Of a DNA stretch of 53,077 bases, positions 18,201 to 25,226 are shown one piece after another. A model generated the notes under the pieces. It was not told where the DNA came from. It ran no database searches and saw only the letters and a list, made by a program, of their open reading frames with translations. This DNA is from Verrucomicrobiota bacterium (lineage in GTDB: Bacteria > Verrucomicrobiota > Verrucomicrobiia > Limisphaerales > UBA9464). The position numbers were made by a program, and so were the translations under genes. The stretch's first letter is position 1. The number at the start of each line of letters is the position of its first letter. The stretch covers positions 1 through 53,077 of the forward strand of contig JAFLEF010000052.1 in assembly GCA_017309115.1 (NCBI GenBank), given 5' to 3'.

Positions 18201-20431
18201 GCCGCATCGCCACGGGCAATTGGGATGCTGTGATCGTCACGCATTCCGGGTTCGAGCGCATTCCCTTGGCGAAAGACACCAAGGAACGGTTCTTCGAGGA
18301 ACAGCTGCATGAACTGGAGATGGTGAAACGGCAACACGCCGGCTCTGGGGATCGACGGCTGGTGAAGGAGATTGAGAAGGCCAAGAAGCGGCTGGAAGTC
18401 CGACTCCAAGGACTCGCGGCGGAAGGGAAGAAGGACAACACTCTTACTTTTGAGGAATTGGGGGTAGACCGGTTGTTTGTCGATGAAGCCCACTACTTCA
18501 AGAATCTGTTCTACGTCTCGAAGATGACCCGGATTGCCGGCCTGCCGCAGACGGCGAGCGAGCGGGCCTTCGACATGTATCTCAAGGTCCGTCACGTCCA
18601 GTCGCTCAATGGGGGCGGTGGGGTGGTCTTTGCAACCGGCACACCGATCGCCAACAGCATGGCCGAAATGTTTACCATGCAGCGGTATCTCCAGCCAGAG
18701 GCGTTGAAACGCCATAACCTCCATCATTTCGATTCGTGGGCCGCCACGTTTGGAGAACCGGTCACTGCCCTGGAGCTTTCGCCGGAAGGCGCTGGGTATC
18801 GGCTCAACACCCGTTTCGCCCGGTTTATCAACGTCCCGGAACTGATGCAGATGTTCCGTCAGACGGCGGATGTGCAGACGGCCGACATGCTCCATCTGCC
18901 GCGCCCAATACTGGAGAACGGCAAGCCGAGCATTCGGAATGCGCCCGCCACCCCGGAATTGAAGGCGCTCGTCGAGCAACTCGCCGCCCGAGCAGGTGCC
19001 CTGAAAACCAATCGGGTGGACCCACGAGTGGACAACATGCTGAAGATCACGTCCGAGGGCCGGAAGGCGGCGCTTGATCTGCGGCTGGTCTTACCAGGGG
19101 CCCGGGACGACCTACAGAGCAAGGTCAACCTCGCCATCGAGAACATCCACAGCATCTGGAAGGCTTCGGAGCCGGAACGTTCCACGCAGTTGGTCTTCTG
19201 CGACCTCTCCACCCCGCGCGATTCAGGGTTCTCCGTCTACCGCGACATGGCGGCAAAACTGGAAAAACTGGGCGTGCCGCCGAGCCAGATTGGATTCATT
19301 CAGGATTTTGAGACGGACGCAGCGAAGCTTGGCCTCTTCCGAGACGTTCGGAGCGGCAAGGTCCGGATTCTCTTCGGGAGCACCCAGAAGATGGGTTCGG
19401 GCACCAACGTCCAGGAACGGCTGATTGCCCTGCATCACCTGGATGCCCCGTGGCGACCCGCCGATGTCGAGCAACGCGAAGGCCGAATCCTCCGTCAGGG
19501 GAACCGGAATCCCGTGGTCCAGATCTACCGCTACGTCACTGGTGGATCCTTCGACGCCTACATGTGGCAAACCTTGGAGACCAAGGCGAAGTTCATCGCC
19601 CAGGTGATGAGCGGTGACATGACCATCCGGCGCTTGGAGGACCTGGATTCGGCTGCCTTGACCTATGCCGAGGTCAAAGCCATCGCGTCCGGGAATCCCT
19701 TGGTCATCGAGAAGGCGCAGGTCGACGCCGAATTGATGCGGCTGACTCGCCTTCGCTCTTCACATTCGGAGGAGCAGTACCGAATCCGAGGTGAACGCCG
19801 ACGCGCCGAAGACGATGCGAGCAGCTGTGCCCGCCGCCTGGCCAACCTGGGCCTGGACCTGGGGTCCCGCGAAGACGCTTCTGGCGACCGCTTCACCATC
19901 GAGATCAACGGCCAGACCATCACCAACCGGGGAATCGCCGGCGAACTCCTCCTTCGCCAGGCCGAGAAGCTGAAAAGCCGCTCCCGGGATGAAGTCCAAG
20001 TGGGGCGATTCGGCGGGTTCGACCTCATTCTTCGGACCGGCTTCGGTGACGGCCCGGAGATCATCCTCCGCGGTCACAATAGTTACCCCGCCCGAGTGAC
20101 CGACACCGCCCTGGGCACAATCCGATCCTTGGAAGCCACCCTCCAGAGTCTCGAGGAACGGGGTGAGAAACTAGAACAAGAGAGCGCCAGCCTCCTCAAA
20201 CGTGCCGCCGAACTCGAAGCGCGAATCGGCCATCCCTTCGAGCACGAGGAGCACTACCAAGAATTACGGAAACGCCAGTCCGCCATCGCCGATCAACTCG
20301 ACCTCACCAAGAACCAAGCCGCCACCCAACTCGACGCCGAACCGGGACCGGAACAGGCAATTTCCATGGGAGAGCAGGAGACCCCGGCCGAAACAGTGAA
20401 ACCCGGCCGGAAACCGGCCGTGCGAGTCTGA
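15260..20431 (+). CDS. Giant N6-methyltransferase-like / SNF2 helicase fusion
   Basis: 1723 residues from the only in-frame ATG. The start (RQLDLFASS) is followed by about 90 Pro/Gly-rich residues that overlap a separate small gene in another frame. Recognisable protein starts near residue 120 (NLNSYRITAADALGEGG). Residues about 210-400 form a methyltransferase fold: motif I VLEPACGIGHFIG, motif IV ISNVPFGDYP. A helicase occupies about 880-1480: Walker A VVGAGKTFTM, DEAH box LFVDEAHYFKN, motif III ATGTPIANSMAEMF, motif VI QREGRILRQGN. The C-terminus is coiled coil. This is the N12-class adenine-specific methylase/helicase family of conjugative elements and phages, related in design to phage P1 DarB. 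An antirestriction or DNA-processing role is likely but unproven. Confidence 0.9.
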   Translation: MAVRPQDSDRQLDLFASSRPTHASLDPIRPDGRATLAGVPAEAGPRPGSPGPAAPTVAGGGGEDQGRDGHAPKPLDGGGPDRGSGPPPGLGNRPGTVLVAAPGDLSSESGGERFIVVQREPPAQNLNSYRITAADALGEGGPKQKFWQNLTAIQTLRTLEAEGRPATTTEKGILVQYVGWGSLPQVFDDSNEDWARERDVLRKTLSREEWDFARSTTLNAHYTSPVIVSALYAALERFGFEGGRVLEPACGIGHFIGLMPPAMLQRSMITGIEIDLLTARIAQALYPEADIRAQPFEKAKLAAGFYDVAISNVPFGDYPVHDPRWNDYKFPIHDYFFAASVEKVRPGGLILFITSKGTLDKLDSTLREHLSTQAELLGAIRLPNDAFKKNAGTEVTTDFVMLRRLHPGEAPAGPSWKVTVGYTNEAGENFRLNEYFAQRPELMLGRMRLAGRMYRDREPTLESDGRDLAEALQSAISQLPSGVYRSRDQRIAEPTFDQTVPAPDDVKPNAYCLDNGLVCFRDEDVLRPLNDLPLETRTRIRGLIQVRDAVRTCLRTQLDGSPEDQVLAARHVLNVAYDRFAGRHGPIHARANQRAFDGDPDLPLLLSLEQFDSESGLATKAAVFRERTIHRRHEVLRVADAKEALLVTLNDKGRVDLDHMSGLLRRTTDELVPELKGLIFLNPQSNQWETEDQYLSGNVREKLEIAEAAALTDPRFQENATALKSALPADLGPSEIDVRLGAAWLPASDVEQFTQELLGVSTGVRVGHVAALGTWFLEGDWEVKRATANTTDWGTDRRSALELIEDALNLRTPTVHDYDADQKPTVNAQATEAAREKQQRIKERFAEWIWSEDSRRERLCRQYNDTFNHTRVRTFSGDHLTLPGASQNITLQGHQKAGIWRILQTPNTLLAHVVGAGKTFTMVAAAMELRRLGLCHKPLFAVPNHMLGQFSTELLTLYPGAQILVAGKADFEAANRKKLFSRIATGNWDAVIVTHSGFERIPLAKDTKERFFEEQLHELEMVKRQHAGSGDRRLVKEIEKAKKRLEVRLQGLAAEGKKDNTLTFEELGVDRLFVDEAHYFKNLFYVSKMTRIAGLPQTASERAFDMYLKVRHVQSLNGGGGVVFATGTPIANSMAEMFTMQRYLQPEALKRHNLHHFDSWAATFGEPVTALELSPEGAGYRLNTRFARFINVPELMQMFRQTADVQTADMLHLPRPILENGKPSIRNAPATPELKALVEQLAARAGALKTNRVDPRVDNMLKITSEGRKAALDLRLVLPGARDDLQSKVNLAIENIHSIWKASEPERSTQLVFCDLSTPRDSGFSVYRDMAAKLEKLGVPPSQIGFIQDFETDAAKLGLFRDVRSGKVRILFGSTQKMGSGTNVQERLIALHHLDAPWRPADVEQREGRILRQGNRNPVVQIYRYVTGGSFDAYMWQTLETKAKFIAQVMSGDMTIRRLEDLDSAALTYAEVKAIASGNPLVIEKAQVDAELMRLTRLRSSHSEEQYRIRGERRRAEDDASSCARRLANLGLDLGSREDASGDRFTIEINGQTITNRGIAGELLLRQAEKLKSRSRDEVQVGRFGGFDLILRTGFGDGPEIILRGHNSYPARVTDTALGTIRSLEATLQSLEERGEKLEQESASLLKRAAELEARIGHPFEHEEHYQELRKRQSAIADQLDLTKNQAATQLDAEPGPEQAISMGEQETPAETVKPGRKPAVRV
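15324..15575 (+). CDS. TnpV-like small protein nested in the helicase gene
   Basis: 83 residues from ATG 15324 (a TTG at 15303 is also in frame). It lies wholly inside the helicase open frame but one frame away. The sequence LTQYGRMAERHWREFLPKLV, EEKTKDEMATLRSRLMAEGL, TADQAHRQAWETVRERYLLL has the amphipathic, conserved look of TnpV-like transposon and plasmid proteins, whereas the overlapping frame is low-complexity Pro/Gly. I therefore think this small frame is the evolutionarily real one here. No ribosome site is obvious. Function unknown. Confidence 0.65.
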   Translation: MPPLTQYGRMAERHWREFLPKLVRDLEAQGQLHQRLLEAEEKTKDEMATLRSRLMAEGLTADQAHRQAWETVRERYLLLPPET

Positions 20432-20742
20432 GGTGGCCCGCACCAGTCGGTGACCGAACTTGATTCTTTTCCGAGATTAATCGTCGCTGACGTTGAGATC
20501 AGTGGCAGGCGCCCCTTCATTTCGTCGGTAATCAGGGGTGCTCATGCCCTCCCGCGATCGCGCCTCTGGTTGCTTCGCGCACCGCTCGCGCCAGGCCCGC
20601 AGCCGCGGCCCTGTCACGGCGCTGCTGAGGCTTCGCGTCCCGACGGCGCGACCGCGTCCGGGTGTGGTTCGGCGGAGCAGTCGTGCTCTCTGGGGTCCCG
20701 GTGAAGAGAGCACTCCCGCTCCTTCGGCACGAACCACAACAC
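20432..20742. other. Intergenic with a long hairpin
   Basis: I find no convincing gene. Arg-rich open frames crossing it look accidental. It contains the hairpin listed at 20674-20722 directly ahead of the RadC-like gene. Confidence 0.4.
20674..20722 (+). promoter_or_regulatory. Two-tier hairpin before the RadC-like gene
   Basis: GGAGC (20674-20678) pairs with GCTCC (20718-20722), and GTGCTCTCT (20683-20691) pairs with AGAGAGCAC (20705-20713), with a symmetric 4-base internal loop and a 13-base apical loop. It ends 20 bases before ATG 20743. It could be a regulator site, leader structure or single-strand origin. Confidence 0.4.
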
Positions 20743-21309
20743 ATGAGCACCACCGAAGTCACCTCGCCGAACGAATCGCACCGTTGCACTTCACCCCTGA
20801 CCCAGGCCATCGAAGCCGCCACCCAGCAGGGTGCCCGGGCCATCCGGTCCGCCAACCAACCCCGGGAATGGAAACTGGTCGCACTGCGCGAATGTCCTAC
20901 TCCCGATCAACTGCAGGACTGTTCCACACCGCAACAGGCGGCCGATTACTGGCGGTTGCATGTGCAAACCAATCCGTACTTCGATCCGGATCGCGAATTC
21001 TTCGTAGTCCTCATTCTCAACACCCGTCGACGGATCAAGGGTCACGTCATCGTGGGAATGGGAATTCTGGACTCCGTCCTCGTCCATGCTCGGGAAGTCT
21101 TCCGAGTGGCCATTGTGGCCAGTGCCCATGCGGTGATTTTGGCTCACAACCATCCGGCGGGTGATCCCACTCCCAGTGAGGCAGACATCCGCACAACCCG
21201 AGACCTCATCCGAGCGGGCCAGCTGCTCAAGATCGAAGTTCTCGACCACATCATCATCGGAAGTGCCACGCATTCATCCCTCCGCAGCCTCGGCCATTTT
21301 TTCACGTAG
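20743..21309 (+). CDS. radC: RadC-like JAMM-domain protein
   Basis: 188 residues from ATG 20743. The C-terminal half is the RadC/JAB fold with an intact metal-binding JAMM motif, AHNHPAGDPTPSEAD (residues about 133-148), and the flanking blocks GMGILDSVLVHAREVFRVAI and LLKIEVLDHIIIG. The helix-hairpin-helix part of chromosomal RadC is lacking, as is usual for copies on mobile elements. These are often neighbours of helicase/methylase genes in integrative elements; enzymatic activity is unproven. A longer open frame upstream crosses the hairpin and is probably not translated. Confidence 0.85.
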   Translation: MSTTEVTSPNESHRCTSPLTQAIEAATQQGARAIRSANQPREWKLVALRECPTPDQLQDCSTPQQAADYWRLHVQTNPYFDPDREFFVVLILNTRRRIKGHVIVGMGILDSVLVHAREVFRVAIVASAHAVILAHNHPAGDPTPSEADIRTTRDLIRAGQLLKIEVLDHIIIGSATHSSLRSLGHFFT

Positions 21310-21454
21310 GCACGAGTGCCGTGCCTTAAACTGTTGCCGCCGAATTCCGTCGGCAATGGGTTCGCGTGACACCCTCAAGTCATTTCGGGGACGACTTTGT
21401 TTGTGTACCAGGAACACCAGAAAGCCACCGCACAAGACTAAACTATTCTCCAAG

Positions 21455-21667
21455 ATGATTGCTACCCGGCCGTCGACAGATCAGTGCTCCTCAAGTGAAA
21501 CGGAATTCCTGACAAAGCAGGAGCTTTGCGGTCGATTGAAGAAAACACCTCGGTGCATCGAGAATTGGATGCGCCGTCAGTATCTTCCATACATCAAGAT
21601 CGGTCACAGTGTGCTATTCCGGTGGCCTGACGTTCGGAGCGCGCTGAAACGGTTCCAGATAAATTAA
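21455..21667 (+). CDS. Excisionase-like HTH protein
   Basis: 70 residues from ATG 21455. Residues about 18-65 (FLTKQELCGRLKKTPRCIEN, then YLPYIKIGHSVLFRWPDV) form a MerR/Xis-type winged helix of the excisionase family: an N-terminal helix-turn-helix, a wing, and an RWPDVRSAL ending. It is convergent with the integrase gene and overlaps its 3' end by 74 bases, an arrangement that would favour antagonism between the two transcripts. It probably acts as recombination directionality factor, by analogy. Confidence 0.75.
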   Translation: MIATRPSTDQCSSSETEFLTKQELCGRLKKTPRCIENWMRRQYLPYIKIGHSVLFRWPDVRSALKRFQIN

Positions 21668-22550
21668 GGGTTTCTGTTTCGATTTCAGGGGCCAACTTCC
21701 TTCCAGATTTCGGAGGCATGATGGAAAACCATTCGCGAGCTTCAGCCTCGGTGACGAGTGACCGATAATGGGCTTGGATCATTTGAGGGCTGTTGCCGCA
21801 CTCGAAGGCCACTTTCGCCGCGTCTTGAACCAATGCGAGTCGATAGGACGCGTATCCGTGGCGGAGGCCGTTCTTAACCCAAGGAACACCGACCTCTGCC
21901 GCGACGCGCACAGTCACCTTTTCCGGTGCCAAACAGACTGCCCCTCTGCGTTTACGGCAGATATTGAGCCACGCGAGTGCTGAATCGCAAAGGGGAACTA
22001 CGCGTCGGCTTTGGGTCTTGGCGACGCTTTCGTCCACAACCACGACACCTTGGTCCAGCTTGACCTGATCCCATTGGAGGCGACCAATCTCGGCAGTCCG
22101 CAGTCCACAAAGTCCACCCAGTACCAAGGCCGCAAGGCTCTTCGAATCTGCCCCGTGAAGTAGGGTTTTAAATGCCTTGGGCGTAAAGACCGCGCGCGTG
22201 GGTGCCTCTGGCTCAGGAGTTTCAAGTTCGGCAAATTCAACACTCAGTTCCCGGGGAGTATACTTCCGTCGTGCCGCGAAGTTGATCAGACCGTTCACGG
22301 CGCGCTGGTGATTGAACAGGCTCCGCAAAGCGAGCGATCGTCCATCCTTGGCTTTCAGCGACCAAAGCCATTTCGAGAACTCTGCCGTTGTGACGCTTGC
22401 GAGGGGGCAGTCAAATGCGGTTGCGAACTTGGACAGGTACTTTTCGACGTGGCCGACGTAAACATCCGACTTTCCCCGGCGCTGGAGGTCAGCGACATAC
22501 TCCTTGAGAATATCCCGCACCTTCTTTCGATCCATTCCGGGGGGGGGCAA
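21594..22550 (-). CDS. Tyrosine recombinase (integrase), catalytic part
   Basis: 318 codons in this frame. The core-binding part is KKVRDILKEYVADLQRRGKS; the catalytic domain has GLCGLRTAEIGRLQW (Arg I), AKTQSRRVVPL (Lys), NGLRHGYASYRLA (Arg II) and GNSPQMIQAHYRSLV (Tyr nucleophile). The usual His of HxxR is Asn and the later LGHS is CGNS, which I believe is normal for the verrucomicrobial branch of this family. The matching N-terminal part lies in another frame across a run of nine Cs (22539-22547 on the plus strand, as Gs). It begins beside the 3' end of tRNA-Asn, so this is the integrase of the element and the tRNA is its attachment site. Confidence 0.85.
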   Translation of the reverse strand: MPPPGMDRKKVRDILKEYVADLQRRGKSDVYVGHVEKYLSKFATAFDCPLASVTTAEFSKWLWSLKAKDGRSLALRSLFNHQRAVNGLINFAARRKYTPRELSVEFAELETPEPEAPTRAVFTPKAFKTLLHGADSKSLAALVLGGLCGLRTAEIGRLQWDQVKLDQGVVVVDESVAKTQSRRVVPLCDSALAWLNICRKRRGAVCLAPEKVTVRVAAEVGVPWVKNGLRHGYASYRLALVQDAAKVAFECGNSPQMIQAHYRSLVTEAEAREWFSIMPPKSGRKLAPEIETETLNLSGTVSARSERQATGIAHCDRS

Positions 22551-22971
22551 GGCGAAGATAGGCAGTCACGATATCGGTAAGGCTAACCTCTGGCGGGAGT
22601 TTTTTTCGAGCGGAGGCATATTCGGAAGCCGCTTGGAGCAGTGAAACACCCAATGGTCGCAGGAGTTCGACGGCAGCACCGTAGGCAGCCAGATCCTCTG
22701 GAGTGGCCCGCTTGGCTTCCGCCTCTCCTTGGCTCAACCCCCGCGCCACGGTTCCGGCAAACTCCTTTGCCTTCTCCAGTGAGCCGAAGGCCTTTTTCCT
22801 CGCCTTTCCGTCTGGTTCGCGCCAGTGGATAGAGTGTTCGGAGTAGGAACGGCCGCGAATGCGACGACTCCGAGAGTAGATCGTTATCGAGACCGAACCC
22901 GCACGAACGAGGAGTGGTTTCGTTCTGGCGCTCACGGATAACTTTTTCGGAAATCTTTCGGAAAAAGTCAA
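22489..22971 (-). CDS. Integrase N-terminal arm, split off by frameshift
   Basis: The N-terminal 160 codons of the recombinase, in a different frame from the catalytic part. It includes the arm-type or SAM-like start (VSITIYSRSRRIRGRSYSEH, then IHWREPDGKARKKAFGSLEK) and the linker VSLTDIVTAYLRLAPP, after which the frame runs into non-homologous residues at the C run. With eight Cs instead of nine the two parts would join as LRLAPPGMDRKKVRD, a protein of about 458 residues. The start is uncertain: TTG 22971 or GTG 22938. Together these make a frameshifted or slippage-controlled integrase. Confidence 0.7.
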   Translation of the reverse strand: MTFSERFPKKLSVSARTKPLLVRAGSVSITIYSRSRRIRGRSYSEHSIHWREPDGKARKKAFGSLEKAKEFAGTVARGLSQGEAEAKRATPEDLAAYGAAVELLRPLGVSLLQAASEYASARKKLPPEVSLTDIVTAYLRLAPPRNGSKEGAGYSQGVCR

Positions 22972-22998
22972 CCAAACCGGGGAGAACCCTGTGGAAGT

Positions 22999-23022
22999 TG
23001 GCTCCAGAGGTAGGACTCGAAC
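22999..23022. other. Putative att core in tRNA-Asn 3' end
   Basis: Inference: tyrosine recombinases next to a tRNA usually recombine within the T-arm and 3' end. I searched by eye for a second copy of TGGCTCCAGAGGTAGG in the rest of the window and found none, so the partner site is presumably left of position 1. Confidence 0.4.
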
Positions 23023-23073
23023 CTACAACCGATCGGTTAACAGCCGATAGCTCTACCATTGAGCTACTCTGGA
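22999..23073 (-). tRNA. tRNA-Asn (GTT)
   Basis: Reading the minus strand gives TCCAGAG, D-arm GCTCAATGGTAGAGC, anticodon stem and loop with GTT, T-arm GGTTCGAGTCC region, CTCTGGA, discriminator G and an encoded CCA. All stems pair. The integrase starts 28 bases beyond the CCA, so the 3' part of this gene is the likely attachment site of the element. Confidence 0.95.
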
Positions 23074-23352
23074 ACGCTCTTGCGGGCGCGGAACCTAGCC
23101 AGCCGGTTTCCGAACCGTCAAAGGGTTTTTCCGGTAATCATCAGTCCAGCCCACTCCGGTCGGTGGATCGCTCTCCCGAAACCGGGGCTGCTAAACGAAA
23201 TAACGAGAAGTTCCATTCGCAGTTTCAGTTTCAGCGCACAAACCAGTCGAGAATTGCGAGGAACCAACACCGAGGAAACGGATGTGCCTTGGGACCATAA
23301 ACCCGTTAGTACTTCTAAAATTCTGATGCGCAGTAGTTTGCTATCAATCAAT

Positions 23353-23373
23353 TCTCAACTTTCAGCTCTCAAC
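23353..23373. repeat. Degenerate heptamer repeat
   Basis: TCTCAAC, TTTCAGC, TCTCAAC. The same kind of unit recurs at 25249, 27114 and 46336. Confidence 0.5.
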
Positions 23374-23554
23374 CGGTTTGTGGGTAGAGAAAACCTCCAA
23401 AACGGACGCGAGTTAAGACCATGACCCGATGCGAGAAGGAGGCGCTGTCCGGTCACCAGGACTCCATGCCGAGTTTGCGGGTTGATTCAGATGGCGCGTC
23501 CTTCCGTCCGCGGCTACGGCGGTTCATGGAGAGTTGGTCGGAAAAGCGAAGCGG

Positions 23555-23583
23555 GGTAGGGCGAGGTTCCGCCGAGCCGTTCG
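23555..23583 (+). repeat. Fragment of MITE-like dispersed repeat
   Basis: The 29 bases starting GGTAGGGCGAGGTTCC match the left end of the 27161 repeat with one difference, then the two diverge. No right end was found nearby. Confidence 0.55.
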
Positions 23584-23684
23584 TGTCCCGGCGAAAAGAC
23601 GCGTTATTAGGAGTCCACACACGTATGGCTCCGCAGAGCGTCGCCCCACAGGTTTTTCCCGACCCGATGCTCCCTGGCTGCCAG

Positions 23685-24101
23685 TTACCGGAAGCCGGCC
23701 GGGACGCCGCCGATCTTTTGCATGAGGACCTGGGAGGGAGTGGGTCGCTTGCGGCGGCGATCCCGGCTGATTTTGACCGAGACATAGCGGGCTTCGGTGA
23801 TGATGAACTTCTTCACCTCCACCCGGACGGCTTGCGGCTGGTACTCTTTCAGAATGAGTTGGGCGATCTCTTCGGCCAGGGTCTCGATCAGCTTCCACTG
23901 GCGTCCATTGCCCAGTTCCAGCAGACGCCGGCTCACGCTGTAGTAGTTGATGGTCTTCTCGAGGTCGTCGGTTTGGGCGGCGGGGGCGACATCGAGATCC
24001 ATCTCCACGGTCAGGAGAAGTTTTTGCGCCCGGGCCCGTTCGTCCTCGGGAACACCAATGTGATAATGAACCTCCAGGTCGCACAGGGTAATGGTGTCCA
24101 T
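23685..24101 (-). CDS. folB: Dihydroneopterin aldolase FolB
   Basis: 138 residues. The family N-terminus MDTITLCDLEVHYHIGVPED, the Thr/Tyr-rich TINYYSVSRRLLELG block and KLIETLAEEIAQLIL are characteristic of FolB, and the conserved late Lys is within VRVEVKKFIITEA. FolB converts 7,8-dihydroneopterin to 6-hydroxymethyl-dihydropterin in folate biosynthesis; epimerase activity is common. It is a little longer than average (about 120) owing to a basic tail. It follows the HAD-Nudix gene on the same strand at 48 bases. A folate link with nearby gcvT is suggestive. Confidence 0.9.
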   Translation of the reverse strand: MDTITLCDLEVHYHIGVPEDERARAQKLLLTVEMDLDVAPAAQTDDLEKTINYYSVSRRLLELGNGRQWKLIETLAEEIAQLILKEYQPQAVRVEVKKFIITEARYVSVKISRDRRRKRPTPSQVLMQKIGGVPAGFR

Positions 24102-24149
24102 GCCGCAGCGTAGTTCGAGTGGTTGCTTTGCCCAAGAAACGGTTGGGAC

Positions 24150-25226
24150 TCAAGGGACCGGGGTGGGTGCAGGCCCGAAGACGGCTTCCAGCAGAATTCG
24201 AGTGGGCGTGTTGAGCGGGAGCTGCCAGACGTTGGCCGGTTCGAGCCAGCGGAAATCCTGGGCTTCGGTATTGAGCCGGACCGATTGTTCGCCGGCGGCC
24301 AGGCAGGTGTAGTTCAAGAGCAGGAAATGGGCGTCTTTGTAGAACTCCGGCGGATGAATCGCGTCCTGTACCAGCACGAAGCGCACGTCGCTGACCGTCA
24401 GGCCCGTTTCCTCGAGGAGTTCCCGCCGCAGGGCATCCTCGCTGGCTTCACCCCATTCGATCTTGCCGCCGGGAATGCCCCAGAGACCGGACCATTTGTT
24501 GGTTCGCACGAGCAGAACCTGACCGGTGTCATTGCGAATCAGACCGCCGACCGTAACGATGGGAAATCGGGGCGTGTTGGTGGGGGCGGGTCGGAGTTGG
24601 AAGCCCTGACGCTCCAGAAGAATCCGGAACTCCCCCAGATGTTCCACGATGAGGTCGGGCTGGGCTTCGCGCAGTTGTCCGAGGGAATTGTAACCGGTCA
24701 GCACGGCCACACTGCGGATACCGCCGAAGCGGGCCGTCTCGATGTCGTGCTGCATGTCGCCCACGAAGATCGTGGTGGCGGGATCGAGCTGATTGTCGGT
24801 GAGGATCTCGGCGATGCGGGCCCGCTTGTCGGCGACGCCGGCGTAGATGCGTTCGAAGTAGGCGCCGAAACCCAGGGATTCCGCCTGGGTGGCGAAGGGT
24901 TTCGGATGAACCGCCGTGAGCACGAAGAGCCGGAGCTTTTGTTGCGAACAGAATTCCAATAGTTCCCGCGCATGAGGCAGGGGGACGACGGAGTCCTGGC
25001 ATTCGGCGAAGCGGGCATGAAACCACAGTTCGAGCTTTTCCAGCGGCCACTCGGGCAGAAACCGTTCGTAGAAGCCGCGGTAAGGCAGCTGGAATTCCGC
25101 GCGGAACTCCTCCAGCGAGAGCGGCGGAATCCCGGCTTGGCGAAAGACATGATTGCTGGCTTCCCAGACCGCCGGCAGATCGTCCACCAACGTTCCAGAC
25201 CAATCGAAGATCACGTTCCGAATCAC
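24150..25226 (-). CDS. HAD phosphatase fused to a Nudix hydrolase
   Basis: 358 residues from a GTG start. Residues 1-210 are a HAD superfamily phosphatase of the phosphoglycolate phosphatase type: motif I FDWSGTLVDD, cap helices with LPHARELLEFC, motif II LTAVHP, motif III and IV around VADKRARI and FVGDMQHDIETA. Residues about 222-345 form a Nudix domain with the full Nudix box, GKIEWGEASEDALRRELLEE followed by TGL. Nudix enzymes hydrolyse nucleoside diphosphate-linked compounds. The two activities in one chain would suit sequential steps, for example Nudix release of a phosphomonoester that the phosphatase then cleaves. Substrate unknown. Confidence 0.9.
   Translation of the reverse strand: MIRNVIFDWSGTLVDDLPAVWEASNHVFRQAGIPPLSLEEFRAEFQLPYRGFYERFLPEWPLEKLELWFHARFAECQDSVVPLPHARELLEFCSQQKLRLFVLTAVHPKPFATQAESLGFGAYFERIYAGVADKRARIAEILTDNQLDPATTIFVGDMQHDIETARFGGIRSVAVLTGYNSLGQLREAQPDLIVEHLGEFRILLERQGFQLRPAPTNTPRFPIVTVGGLIRNDTGQVLLVRTNKWSGLWGIPGGKIEWGEASEDALRRELLEETGLTVSDVRFVLVQDAIHPPEFYKDAHFLLLNYTCLAAGEQSVRLNTEAQDFRWLEPANVWQLPLNTPTRILLEAVFGPAPTPVP

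Larger units (their letters stand above)
23074..23684. other. Intergenic after tRNA-Asn with repeat relics
   Basis: No gene recognised. It contains three degenerate copies of a heptamer (TCTCAAC type) at 23353-23373 and, from 23555, a 29-base copy of the left end of the dispersed repeat also found at 27161. The open frames here are low-complexity and I regard them as chance. Confidence 0.45.

Noticed and set aside
17573-18979. 468-codon antisense frame in the helicase gene
   Set aside because: Mirror frame of a strongly conserved helicase; no motif.
20538-21164. Long open frame overlapping the RadC-like gene in another frame
   Set aside because: The amino acid sequence is Arg/Ser/Pro-rich and the JAMM motif lies in the other frame, so it is a shadow.
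1-23000. IS element or transposase in the mobile region
   Set aside because: No DDE, HUH or serine recombinase motif seen in any frame, apart from the integrase.
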